A DNA stretch of 28,468 nucleotides from a virus. Where the stretch lies: positions 1-28,468 of the IMG/VR virus record IMGVR_UViG_3300031578_000260. One strand, given 5' to 3'. Positions 1-7,491 of this stretch are shown one piece after another. The translations under genes were made by a program, and so were the position numbers. The notes under the pieces are model-generated. The model saw only the letters and a program-made list of their open reading frames with translations, ran no database searches and was not told the DNA's origin. Every line of letters starts with the position of its first letter. Position 1 is the first letter of the stretch.

Positions 1-2
1 AT

Positions 3-1493
3 GTACTTAGAGCAGTCACTATCATTTCAGGTACCGGTGGTGGGGTCGGCATCAATTTTTCACGAATACGTCCAAAGGGTACTCTTATTCGTGGTACAGG
101 AGGTGAGGCTACCGGCGCAGTTAGTCTTATGCGAGCAATCAACGCTGTCTGCAATGAACTGCGTGAGGGCGGAGGTAGAAGATCGGCTTTAATGTTTTGT
201 CTCAACTATGACCATCCAGATTTAATAGAATTTCTCGAAGCAAAATTGGATAGAAAAGAACTGAGCAATGCAAATATCTCAGTTTGTATAGATGACACCT
301 TCTTAAAATTACTAGACGAACAAGGAGAGGTAATTTTCAAGTGGCAAGGCGATGAAATAGGAAGGATCGCGGCCAAAGATATTTGGGACAAGATTGTTAA
401 AAACGCCCTAGAAAGTGGAGACCCAGGATTGTTAAATATAGGTTTAGCCAATACCATGAACACAATTTCTTATCGACATGATTTGGTGAGTACAAATCCC
501 TGCGGTGAAATTTGGATGCCACCATATGATTGTTGTTGTCTTGGTGCCGTGAATCTTTACACTCATGTTACGGACGGCGATATTGATTGGGATATGTTAG
601 AAGAAACTATAGCAATAGGTGTGCGGTTTTTGGATAACGTTTTGGATCAAAATAATTACCCTATGCCAATTATTCAAGAAACGTGTCAGAAATATCGCAG
701 GATTGGTCTTGGTGTCATGGGACTCCACGATATGTTGTTAGAACTTGGTTTGAAATACTCTAGTCAAGCAGCAAGGGATGTAGTTGATAAAGTTATGGGC
801 TTTGTAAAAAAACAGGCATACCATGCCAGTATTGCAATTGCCATCGAAAAGGGGTCATTCCATGCGTTCGATGTAAATCAACACGTTAAGACCGGATTTA
901 TTAAAAAATGTCTTGGACGAAGACATCATCGATTAATAAAAGAACATGGTCTTCGTAATTGCGCTCTGCTTTGCATCGCGCCAACCGGGACCACATCTAT
1001 TGTTGCAGGTTGTTCGTCTGGAATTGAACCGTTATTTCAACCAGTATATAAGCGAAGATTTAACCGGCATAAAGACATGCACGACGAAAAAAGGAACGGG
1101 GCATCGGAAGTTGTGATACATCCGCTTCTGAAACAGTTTCTACAGCGTGGTCGGTCAGTGAAGCATTTTCAGGGGGCTCATGATATTTCTCCAGAGGCTC
1201 ATTTGATGATGCAGGCAGTGTGTCAAAAACACCTAGATAATTCCATCTCCAAGACGATCAATCTGCCAACAGACTATCCTGTCGAGCAATTGTCTAGGGA
1301 AATGAGCAAATACATAAGAGAACTCAAGGGTATCACTGTATATAGAGATGGTAGTCGGGGTACATCTCCGTTGACTCCGATTTCTCCATCAGAAGCTCAA
1401 AAATATCTAGAAAATGCGATAGAAGAAGCAGCCGTAAATGATTGTCCAAGTGGTGTGTGCGATATACCCGAACACGAGAAAGGTGTTGAGTAG
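3..1493 (+). CDS. nrdJ: Class II (B12-dependent) ribonucleotide reductase, 5' partial
   Basis: Reduces ribonucleotides to deoxyribonucleotides for phage DNA synthesis. The frame is open from base 3 and the first visible residues already match the RNR barrel (GGGVGINFSR, RGTGGEATGAV), so the start lies upstream of the window; the ATG at 129 is internal. The thiyl-radical signature N-P-C-G-E (Cys codon 501-503) is followed 11 residues later by the partner cysteine in a CCC run. The APTGTTS and SSGIEPLF motifs and the ending ELKGITVYRDGSR are typical of NrdJ. The tail carries a C-x4-C pair (CPSGVC), expected for re-reduction by thioredoxin or glutaredoxin. There is no class I C-terminal Tyr-Tyr radical path and no NrdB-like subunit nearby, which supports class II. 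The stop (TAG) directly abuts the next ATG. Confidence 0.93.
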   Translation, partial: VLRAVTIISGTGGGVGINFSRIRPKGTLIRGTGGEATGAVSLMRAINAVCNELREGGGRRSALMFCLNYDHPDLIEFLEAKLDRKELSNANISVCIDDTFLKLLDEQGEVIFKWQGDEIGRIAAKDIWDKIVKNALESGDPGLLNIGLANTMNTISYRHDLVSTNPCGEIWMPPYDCCCLGAVNLYTHVTDGDIDWDMLEETIAIGVRFLDNVLDQNNYPMPIIQETCQKYRRIGLGVMGLHDMLLELGLKYSSQAARDVVDKVMGFVKKQAYHASIAIAIEKGSFHAFDVNQHVKTGFIKKCLGRRHHRLIKEHGLRNCALLCIAPTGTTSIVAGCSSGIEPLFQPVYKRRFNRHKDMHDEKRNGASEVVIHPLLKQFLQRGRSVKHFQGAHDISPEAHLMMQAVCQKHLDNSISKTINLPTDYPVEQLSREMSKYIRELKGITVYRDGSRGTSPLTPISPSEAQKYLENAIEEAAVNDCPSGVCDIPEHEKGVE

Positions 1494-2672
1494 ATGAATA
1501 ATGAGCGAACAATTTTGCAGGAAGCCGTAGATATAGTTAAAGAACACGGTTCAATAACAGAAGCCGCTAAGGAATTGGGTATTCCTCGCAAAACATTGAG
1601 TGGTAGATTTCATAAGGCTATCGACAGGGGATACACAGCGAATGCCCCGGTGATAGATGTGGATCAAGAAGTACAATTAGATGCCAAATTGAAGACTGCT
1701 ACGCGAGACAAGAGATCGTTACAAAAGAAGTATAACGAACTTCTTACGATGTTTGAAAACCAATCTGGTAGGATTAGTGCAATAGAATTATTCAGCAAGA
1801 ATATGGATTTAGTACATGAGCAGCCGATCAGAATTAGTCCAGACAGCAAGCAGTCCGAATCGACAGCCGTTATTTTGTGTTCCGACATCCATTTTGAGGA
1901 ACAGGTTGATCCAGGTACAGTTGATGGTCTCAATGAATATAATATCACAATAGCTAAACGAAGATTCCAAAATGTCTTTACCAATGGATTGAAACTAGTA
2001 GAAATGGGACGAAGTAAATCGGCTATAAAGAAATTGGTATTGTGGTTGGGTGGCGATCTAATTAGTGGATATATACACGAAGAATTAATGGAGAGCAACG
2101 CTTTATCTCCAATAGAAGCTTCAATTGAAGTTTATAAGTTGTGTAAATCTGCTATCGACTTCTTGGTCACCAATGGAGATTTTGAGGAAATAGTTGTGAT
2201 GACAAGTGTGGGTAATCATGGTCGCACTACCCCCAAAATAAGAATTTCTACTTGTGTGGAAAATAGTTTTGAGTGGCTTGTATATAATTTCCTAGCTACT
2301 CATTACGCAGAATCCGAGACAGTCAGATTCAAGTTATCTCGTGGATATTTCAATTATCTAGACGTGTACGGATATACACTTAGGTTTCATCATGGTAATT
2401 ATGTCAGGTATGCTGGTGGGGTAGGCGGATTAACTATTCCACTGAATAAGGCTATTGCCCAATGGAATCAAGCGAGACCTGCCGATTTGGATATTTTTGC
2501 CCACTGGCACCAAAGAATGTCTGGAAAAAATTATGTTGGCAACGGTTCTATTATAGGTTATGGACCATATGCTCTCAGCATTAAGGCGTCATTCGAGAAA
2601 CCGCAACAATCGTTTTTCCTCATGCATCCACGTTGGGGCAAAACAGTTGAGGCTCCAATTTGGGTTGATTAA
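1494..2672 (+). CDS. HTH domain fused to calcineurin-like metallophosphoesterase
   Basis: 392 residues. The N-terminus (about 8-42) reads as a helix-turn-helix (ITEAAKELGIPRKTLSGRF), followed by a charged probable coiled coil (about 58-90). Residues 125-345 carry the metallophosphoesterase motifs in order: S-D131-I-H133, G-G-D188, G-N241-H242, H299-H300-G and H337-W-H339. These bind a two-metal centre that hydrolyses phosphodiesters or phosphomonoesters. The DNA-binding N-terminus suggests a nucleic-acid substrate, but that is inference. It starts one base after the RNR stop with AAAGG about 9 bases upstream, so it is probably translated together with RNR. It could be a nuclease or a phosphatase involved in DNA processing; the sequence does not decide. 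Confidence 0.85.
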   Translation: MNNERTILQEAVDIVKEHGSITEAAKELGIPRKTLSGRFHKAIDRGYTANAPVIDVDQEVQLDAKLKTATRDKRSLQKKYNELLTMFENQSGRISAIELFSKNMDLVHEQPIRISPDSKQSESTAVILCSDIHFEEQVDPGTVDGLNEYNITIAKRRFQNVFTNGLKLVEMGRSKSAIKKLVLWLGGDLISGYIHEELMESNALSPIEASIEVYKLCKSAIDFLVTNGDFEEIVVMTSVGNHGRTTPKIRISTCVENSFEWLVYNFLATHYAESETVRFKLSRGYFNYLDVYGYTLRFHHGNYVRYAGGVGGLTIPLNKAIAQWNQARPADLDIFAHWHQRMSGKNYVGNGSIIGYGPYALSIKASFEKPQQSFFLMHPRWGKTVEAPIWVD

Positions 2673-2686
2673 AGGGAGAAAACCAG

Positions 2687-3643
2687 ATGGGTAAACAATT
2701 TGTACAAACTTATGCGTGGTCTGAGAGCCGTGTTAAGTGTTTAAGAGAATGTGCTTGGAAATATAATTTAACATATAATGTGGCCTGGGAAGGCTGGTTG
2801 GCCAGTGCGCCTCAAGAGAAGCGCAGAGCATATATGTTGAAAAACATGACAAATCTTCCTATGTTTATTGGCTCGATTGTCCACAATATAATAGAAGACA
2901 TTATCACTGAAGGTCGCAAGACAGGAAAGTGGAAAACACTAGAACAAGCACAACACGATGGTGTCCAAGCTCTGCGCAAGGGATGGAAGCAATCAACCGA
3001 CAAAAGATGGCAGAGTAGCCCTAAGTATAATATTAATCTTGCCGAACATTTCTATCAGGAAGAGGTTGACAAGGAACAGCTCAATGCTTTCAAACAGAAG
3101 GTGTTTACATCATTAAAGGCATTTTATGATATGCCATTGTTCAAAGTTTTACAGGGTCTTGAAAAGGATGCATGGCTTACTCTCGAAGACTTCCAGAAAT
3201 TCCAATTAAATACCGGTGAAGAAGTAGCTGTTAAAATAGACTGTGGATTTAGGTATCAAGGAAAAGTTTATCTTTTGGATTGGAAAACAGGGAGAGTTAG
3301 TGACAGTGTGATAGACCAGCTTGTAACTTACAGTATGTACGCATTAAAGCAGGGATGGGCAACGAAGCCAGAAGATATAGTAATCATCCCAGTGTATCTA
3401 GCAGCGTTTGTAGAATTAGGAGAAAGAGCGATTCCACATCTTGATGTCACAATGCAACACATGAAGAGACAGGCTGGTATTATTCGTAACGAATATCCCT
3501 TATTGGCCAAAACTTTTGAGAATAGAAATAATCCATCTTATTTTACAAAAACCGATAACGAAAAAGCCTGTGTGAAATGTCATTTCAGAGACATGTGTGA
3601 TGGCTCACGGACAGATATAGATGAGAATGAAACTCCATTTTAA
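2687..3643 (+). CDS. Cas4/AddB-like PD-(D/E)XK nuclease with Fe-S cysteines (copy A)
   Basis: 318 residues. The PD-(D/E)XK core is visible: G-S-I-V-H66, D185 in KIDCG, D198-W-K200 in LLDWKTG, and Q211 of the QxxxY helix. Cysteines near the N-terminus (C18 or C22) and a C-terminal C295-x2-C298-x5-C304 cluster fit the 4Fe-4S site of Cas4 and AddB nucleases. The family degrades or trims DNA ends, usually as a 5'-3' exonuclease. In a phage replication region it probably acts in recombination or DNA-end processing. No cas1, cas2 or CRISPR array is present, so a CRISPR adaptation role is not supported. AGGGAG lies directly before the start. The gene is followed by a homing-endonuclease-like gene, as is the second Cas4-like gene at 14669. 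Confidence 0.88.
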   Translation: MGKQFVQTYAWSESRVKCLRECAWKYNLTYNVAWEGWLASAPQEKRRAYMLKNMTNLPMFIGSIVHNIIEDIITEGRKTGKWKTLEQAQHDGVQALRKGWKQSTDKRWQSSPKYNINLAEHFYQEEVDKEQLNAFKQKVFTSLKAFYDMPLFKVLQGLEKDAWLTLEDFQKFQLNTGEEVAVKIDCGFRYQGKVYLLDWKTGRVSDSVIDQLVTYSMYALKQGWATKPEDIVIIPVYLAAFVELGERAIPHLDVTMQHMKRQAGIIRNEYPLLAKTFENRNNPSYFTKTDNEKACVKCHFRDMCDGSRTDIDENETPF

Positions 3644-3658
3644 TTATGGAAAAATAAA

Positions 3659-4300
3659 ATGTCAAAATTTATCGATTTAACGGGACAAAAATTCGGGAGA
3701 CTGACTGTTATTGAGAGGGTTTCTAACAGCAAGCACAGTCGGTCCATGTGGTTATGTAAGTGTGATTGCGGAATAGAAAAGATTATTTTAGGTAATGATC
3801 TACATAGAAACCATACCAAAAGTTGTGGGTGTTTACGGAAAGAAACAACAAGACAACGATTTACAAAACATGGCCATTCTAAAAAGGGTAAAGTAACTAA
3901 AATTTATTCAATATGGTTGAGTATGATCCAGCGATGTACTAATCCGAAAAATAAAAATTATCACCACTATGGTGGTCGAGGAATCACGGTTTGTAAACGA
4001 TGGAGTAATTCATTTGAGAATTTTAATAAAGATATGGCCAAGGAGTGGAAGTTAAAACTTACGATCGAACGAAAAAATAATGATAAGGGTTATTGTAAGA
4101 ATAATTGTTATTGGGCCACCTGGAGTCAACAACAAAGAAACAAACGAAATAATCGTTTGATTTCATATCTCGGCAAATCTCAATGTATCGCCGCCTGGGC
4201 AGAAGAAATGGATATTCCAGATTATATTATTGATCAACGCATTAAGCGTGGTTGGGATATAGCGAAAGCCCTAGAAACGCCAGTAAGAAAAAAACATTAA
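3659..4300 (+). CDS. HNH-like putative homing endonuclease, YGGRGI/NCRWAT family (copy 1)
   Basis: 213 residues. The N-terminus (KFIDLTGQKFGRLTV) is followed by a zinc-finger-like set (C33, C35, C37, C56, C58). The central core has Y104-G-G-R-G-I and then a GYCKNNCYWAT segment (about 144-153), typical of a phage family often annotated as HNH or homing endonuclease. The C-terminus (CIAAWAEEMDI, RIKRGWDIAKALETP) resembles a small DNA-recognition helical module. Two intact relatives (15615, 17628) and a decayed one (25230) lie in this window. Its stop overlaps the RNase H start (TAATG), and it lies between two unrelated genes as a free-standing insertion. Nuclease activity is assigned by family recollection; I cannot point to proven catalytic residues. 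Confidence 0.75.
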   Translation: MSKFIDLTGQKFGRLTVIERVSNSKHSRSMWLCKCDCGIEKIILGNDLHRNHTKSCGCLRKETTRQRFTKHGHSKKGKVTKIYSIWLSMIQRCTNPKNKNYHHYGGRGITVCKRWSNSFENFNKDMAKEWKLKLTIERKNNDKGYCKNNCYWATWSQQQRNKRNNRLISYLGKSQCIAAWAEEMDIPDYIIDQRIKRGWDIAKALETPVRKKH

Positions 4301-4734
4301 TGATGGAAATAAAATTGTTTACAGACGGGGGAATCCGAGAAGGAGTTATGGCCCTGGGTTTCGTGGCATACGATATTGATGATAACGAAATTTTCTCAGG
4401 TAATCGTCGTTGTGGAAATAATGGAACATCAAATATTTCAGAATATAGGGCGCTAATAGCTGGATTAATAGCGTCATTGACCCACAAAGTTGATGTAGTT
4501 CATGTGTATTCAGATTCACAATTGATGGTCAAACAAGTAATCGGAGCCTTCAAAGTCAACAAGCCAGAACTCAAACAACATCGTGATCGTGTACGAGAAC
4601 TTCTAGAACAGTTTGAAGATCACTCAATTAGGTGGGTGCCACGACATGAAAATAAACGAGCAGATGCACTTGTAAACGAGGTTTTTGAAAAAAGGAAAAA
4701 TAAATGTTCAAAGCCAAAACCAAAAAAACGTTAA
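4300..4734 (+). CDS. Ribonuclease HI-like protein
   Basis: 144 residues. The RNase H fold acidic residues are all visible: D9 (LFTDGG), E48 (SEYRAL), D72 (YSDSQL) and D122 (NKRADALV), with H116 before the last. It would cleave RNA in RNA-DNA hybrids, for example Okazaki primers or R-loops, alongside the primase and polymerase in this window. The frame is open further upstream (to 4252), but that extension overlaps the endonuclease gene and lacks RNase H sequence. ATG 4300, overlapping the preceding TAA by one base, is the natural start, with an ATG one codon later as an alternative. It lacks the HBD domain of eukaryotic RNase H1 and resembles short bacterial YpdQ-type proteins. The Lys-rich tail overlaps the next gene. 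Confidence 0.87.
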   Translation: MMEIKLFTDGGIREGVMALGFVAYDIDDNEIFSGNRRCGNNGTSNISEYRALIAGLIASLTHKVDVVHVYSDSQLMVKQVIGAFKVNKPELKQHRDRVRELLEQFEDHSIRWVPRHENKRADALVNEVFEKRKNKCSKPKPKKR

Positions 4735-5294
4735 AAGAATTAGCACCGATGGCATTAGTGGCGACTGTGCTGGCGATCATCGCCCTATTCTTGTGTGTCG
4801 GGCCAGGGTGTGTATCACCCGATGCGGTTAAAACGGAGATTCAAGGTGTTCGTAACGACATGGGTAAACTTGAAAAAGTAGTAGAACAAAAAGCAGAAAT
4901 TACAACAATTGCTGAAACCATAGAACACTTTAAGCAAGAAGTTAATCAAAATTTGTTAGCTATGAGTAAGACTATAAACAATTCTGGCACAATAAAATAC
5001 GGAGGCGGTGGGTGGATTGTAGTCGGTACCAGTTTAATCGCAATCATTTTTGTGGGTGCGGGGTTGTTGTTAGTGCGAGCATTTATGAAACGAGGCGACA
5101 TGTTAACTCTCTTGACTGGCACCATTAAGAATGCGGGCAAGAATTCACCAGAAATCGCACAAATTATTAAAAAGCAGCTTAAAATCGATACATCAAATGG
5201 AGGTCCATTTACGGAACGACATCGTAAAAGTTTAGGTAATTTCACAAAAAAAGTGGGAACTTTTATGGAACAAAAGGTCGATTCGGAGGTATAA
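4704..5294 (+). CDS. Unknown membrane protein with two hydrophobic segments and a central coiled coil
   Basis: 196 residues, not recognised. A basic N-terminus precedes a hydrophobic segment at about 14-35. The region 40-92 is polar and heptad-like (probable coiled coil), followed by a Gly-rich stretch (YGGGGW) and a second hydrophobic segment at about 103-126. The tail is basic and probably cytoplasmic. C36 follows the first segment, but the preceding residues do not make a good lipobox, so a lipoprotein is unlikely. Size and topology could suit a lysis or membrane-anchoring role, but there is no endolysin beside it and I do not assign one. It starts inside the RNase H gene with an AAGGA site. 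Its last 30 bases recur at 26943. Confidence 0.7.
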   Translation: MFKAKTKKTLKELAPMALVATVLAIIALFLCVGPGCVSPDAVKTEIQGVRNDMGKLEKVVEQKAEITTIAETIEHFKQEVNQNLLAMSKTINNSGTIKYGGGGWIVVGTSLIAIIFVGAGLLLVRAFMKRGDMLTLLTGTIKNAGKNSPEIAQIIKKQLKIDTSNGGPFTERHRKSLGNFTKKVGTFMEQKVDSEV

Positions 5295-5295
5295 T
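5265..5295 (+). repeat. 31-base dispersed repeat, copy 1 (tail of membrane protein plus downstream initiation region)
   Basis: This segment encodes MEQKVDSEV-stop at the end of the membrane protein and contains a GGAGG site and a TATAAT string. It matches 26943-26973 at 26 of 31 positions by eye. In both places the next gene's ATG follows the TATAAT after exactly five bases. It may be a copied translation-initiation module or a shared regulatory element. Confidence 0.6.
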
Positions 5296-5300
5296 AAGTC

Positions 5301-5615
5301 ATGCCAACCTATGAATACGAATGTGCTGTATGTGGTCGTGCATTAGAGGCATTTCACAGTATGTCAGCAGAGCCCCTTACGGAGTGCCCCGAATGTCATA
5401 AGCCCACATTGGTTAAGCTGATCAGTTGCGGGGCGGCTGTGATAGTAAGAGGTACTGAAACGCCTTGTCGGGGTTTCCGAGGCCGCAAGACACCGCTAGA
5501 TCGACTGGGCGAAGGTAAGAATGTGGGTAAAAAACCTTTCTGGAGAGAAGGCCCTGTTGATAAAAATATTCTAAAAAATCCAGAAAAATACATAAAAAAG
5601 GGGGAGATAGATTAA
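5301..5615 (+). CDS. FmdB-type zinc-ribbon protein
   Basis: 104 residues. The opening MPTYEYECAVCG and the paired C8-x2-C11 and C29-x2-C32 are characteristic of the FmdB/CxxC_CxxC_SSSS zinc-ribbon family, common as small proteins in bacteria and phages. The molecular role is not established; some members are described as putative regulators. The C-terminal half is basic (RGFRGRKTPLDR, then Lys-rich), which would suit nucleic-acid binding, but that is inference. The ribosome site GGAGG lies about 13 bases upstream, inside the dispersed 31-base repeat. The stop overlaps the next start (TAATG). Confidence 0.83.
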   Translation: MPTYEYECAVCGRALEAFHSMSAEPLTECPECHKPTLVKLISCGAAVIVRGTETPCRGFRGRKTPLDRLGEGKNVGKKPFWREGPVDKNILKNPEKYIKKGEID

Positions 5616-5947
5616 TGGATAAAACAGAAATCCAGACTGGTCCACCAGACAGAGATGATAGACCACTCAAGGGACTACAAGATACAGGTAAGATTAATTT
5701 TGAATGTGCCAATTGTTGTCGCTCCTTATTGGTGTTACAATTAGCGGCAATAGAAGGTGCTGGTCAATCAACAGTTCTTACTAGAGTGGCAGTAAAGTGT
5801 GGTTTTTGTGGATGCTATTCTAATATACAACAGGTATCAGGACAATTTTACCCTGGTGCACCTAACGACCGTATGGCATTTGATATTGCAGATGATTATG
5901 CTGATGCTCCAGATACAGATGTTTTGTTTGAAGCGTGGAGTAAATGA
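5615..5947 (+). CDS. Small unknown protein with possible zinc-binding cysteines
   Basis: 110 residues, not recognised. Two cysteine groups (C31-x2-C34-C35 and C62-x2-C65-x-C67) are separated by about 27 residues, consistent with a treble-clef or ribbon zinc site. The C-terminus is acidic (IADDYADAPDTDVLF). A strong GGGGGAG ribosome site lies about 10 bases upstream. The start overlaps the FmdB stop and the end overlaps the next gene (ATGA), so it is translationally coupled on both sides. No function can be given. Confidence 0.68.
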   Translation: MDKTEIQTGPPDRDDRPLKGLQDTGKINFECANCCRSLLVLQLAAIEGAGQSTVLTRVAVKCGFCGCYSNIQQVSGQFYPGAPNDRMAFDIADDYADAPDTDVLFEAWSK

Positions 5948-6252
5948 AAGTAATTGTAGTTGATATCAACGGGACACCACACGAAATATCTGAGGGGGTA
6001 CGGCCCGATTTCGATGTGGCAGCAAGATGGTCAGGACATAGATATCTGGTACTTGCCTCAAACGCTGGTGATCTATTTGATCCCATGGATGTCAATAATA
6101 AGATACATAAGAGAGATCGTGAACGTGGCGGATTGTTTTGGAGACTAAGAACATGTAGTCGGGAGTGTTATCAGCGATATACTACTTTCCTGCGAAGTAA
6201 AAATAGAACACCGTTTCTTCTGGCTCAAAGGAGATTTCGAAATGACTTTTGA
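5944..6252 (+). CDS. Small unknown basic protein
   Basis: 102 residues, not recognised. It begins with a beta-strand-like segment (MKVIVVDINGTPHEI) and ends in an Arg-rich half (RDRERGGLFWRLR, then LAQRRFRNDF). It starts with an ATGA overlap with the preceding gene. An AAGGAG near its 3' end serves the next gene, which begins 11 bases before this one stops. Another open frame begins inside it (5960) but has no ribosome site and gives a less protein-like translation. The Arg-rich tail hints at nucleic-acid contact, but nothing firmer can be said. Confidence 0.6.
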   Translation: MKVIVVDINGTPHEISEGVRPDFDVAARWSGHRYLVLASNAGDLFDPMDVNNKIHKRDRERGGLFWRLRTCSRECYQRYTTFLRSKNRTPFLLAQRRFRNDF

Positions 6253-6592
6253 TGAATTCAAGAAAAATTTTATGGACTTTTTGTGTGGCTCAAATGTAAA
6301 TTTGGGTCGCCTACGCAGTAAAACACGAGGCGTATTTTTGGAAACCGCAGCTAAAAGATTTGATGCTTACGGTGGGTTTGACGAAAAGGATTTCGAGAAT
6401 TCTGATGAGACACTTCCAGAATCAAAAACCGCGCCTATGGATGATCGTGTTCTATGTATTAAACCGAAGAATCGACGGAGAGTTCTTGATGCTGGAAAGG
6501 GAGTTCATGCTATGACGCCAGGCGAATCAGCGCTAGCAGACGAACAACTGAACCGTTCCCCATACACAAACAGGTCTGGAAAAAAGGAATAA
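6242..6592 (+). CDS. Small unknown hydrophilic protein
   Basis: 116 residues, not recognised. The sequence is hydrophilic, with an N-terminal probable amphipathic helix (MTFDEFKKNFMDFLCG), a mixed-charge middle and a Lys/Arg-rich C-terminal half. There is no signal peptide or membrane segment. The start is supported by AAGGAG at about 6228-6233, eight bases upstream. It belongs to a run of small overlapping unknown genes typical of phage accessory blocks. Confidence 0.65.
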   Translation: MTFDEFKKNFMDFLCGSNVNLGRLRSKTRGVFLETAAKRFDAYGGFDEKDFENSDETLPESKTAPMDDRVLCIKPKNRRRVLDAGKGVHAMTPGESALADEQLNRSPYTNRSGKKE

Positions 6593-6595
6593 AAT

Positions 6596-7021
6596 ATGAA
6601 CGAAACAACAGGTGACTTAACTTTAGCATTTGGTGCCACTGATCAAACACCTACTATAAGATTTTTGGCATCGTTGTCAGATGGACGAACAGTTATCCAA
6701 GACGATCGTCCTGGTCAAAGACATGCCTGGGCTCGGCTTGACAAATGGCTTGACGCAAATAAGGATATCTCGATCACCGGTCTGCGACTTCAAGGACCAG
6801 GTGGTATTGACGTAAAGATGCCCCCTAATCAGGAAGGGTACTTTTTAGGATATAAGAAAAATGCTGTTTGGGGCGGTTCACAATACAATTATGCTGGTAT
6901 TGGATATTATGATGGACAAAAAATACTTGTGGTTTGGCATAGGCAACCCAAATTTGATCATTCATTTACCGAAGAACGAACTATTGCAAATGCGGGTTTC
7001 TTTTTGATTAAGAACTCCTAA
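6596..7021 (+). CDS. Unknown 141-residue protein
   Basis: Not recognised. The protein looks globular and beta-rich, with several Gly-aromatic turns (GYFLGYKKNAVWGGSQYNYAG is one such region, about residues 81-101, quoted as its key positions only in part: W91, Y96, Y98). An internal segment (PGQRHAWARLDKWLDAN) looks helical. There is no signal peptide or membrane segment. AAAGGA lies about 8 bases before the start. Its stop overlaps the next ATG. The aromatic and Gly pattern would suit a small beta-sandwich or binding domain, but this is only an impression. Confidence 0.6.
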   Translation: MNETTGDLTLAFGATDQTPTIRFLASLSDGRTVIQDDRPGQRHAWARLDKWLDANKDISITGLRLQGPGGIDVKMPPNQEGYFLGYKKNAVWGGSQYNYAGIGYYDGQKILVVWHRQPKFDHSFTEERTIANAGFFLIKNS

Positions 7022-7491
7022 TGGCAATAAGACACCAACCACAAAGTGACAAACATCCGTACGCATCTCCCACAACACCTGGGTTATACGTAGCATTCCG
7101 AGATTATATTATAGAACTGGTATGTTGTAACTTAGACCCAAAGATAGGTCCACGATTTTGGTCTGACACAAAATATTGGGCACCAAAATATAAACGAGAG
7201 ATACGGGGTATATCTAACATAGGAAAAGAACTGGATTTGACAGACACTCTAACTCAAACTGCTTTAACTCAGATTATTGACGAATACAAAATCAAAGCAC
7301 TTGTGGCTAAAACAACGGTGACAAAAGTCGTAAGACTTACCCGTCGTCGCATAGCTGATCTAAAAACACACCGTGCAGCTTTGAGTCAGAAGCAGCAACC
7401 GCCAACAATTGATTCAAGAAAAAATTCTACTTTTGTCGACATGGGTATACAAAGTAAATTGTCGAAGGTAAGAAAAACAGAAAATGGCTAA
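7021..7491 (+). CDS. Unknown basic protein upstream of recA
   Basis: 156 residues, not recognised. The middle region reads as two or three helices (LDLTDTLTQTALTQIIDEY, then KALVAKTTVTKVVRLTRR) and the protein is strongly basic. It starts by TAATG overlap with the previous gene with no good ribosome site, so re-initiation is likely. Its 3' end overlaps the recA-like start by eight bases. The position suggests a link to recombination or DNA binding, but nothing in the sequence proves it. Confidence 0.6.
   Translation: MAIRHQPQSDKHPYASPTTPGLYVAFRDYIIELVCCNLDPKIGPRFWSDTKYWAPKYKREIRGISNIGKELDLTDTLTQTALTQIIDEYKIKALVAKTTVTKVVRLTRRRIADLKTHRAALSQKQQPPTIDSRKNSTFVDMGIQSKLSKVRKTENG

Noticed and set aside
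1-192. Open frame starting with ATG at base 1
   Set aside because: It is in a different frame from the ribonucleotide reductase, whose conserved residues are continuous from base 3.
5960-6148. Alternative small gene inside 5944-6252
   Set aside because: No ribosome site, fully overlapped by a frame that is coupled to both neighbours.
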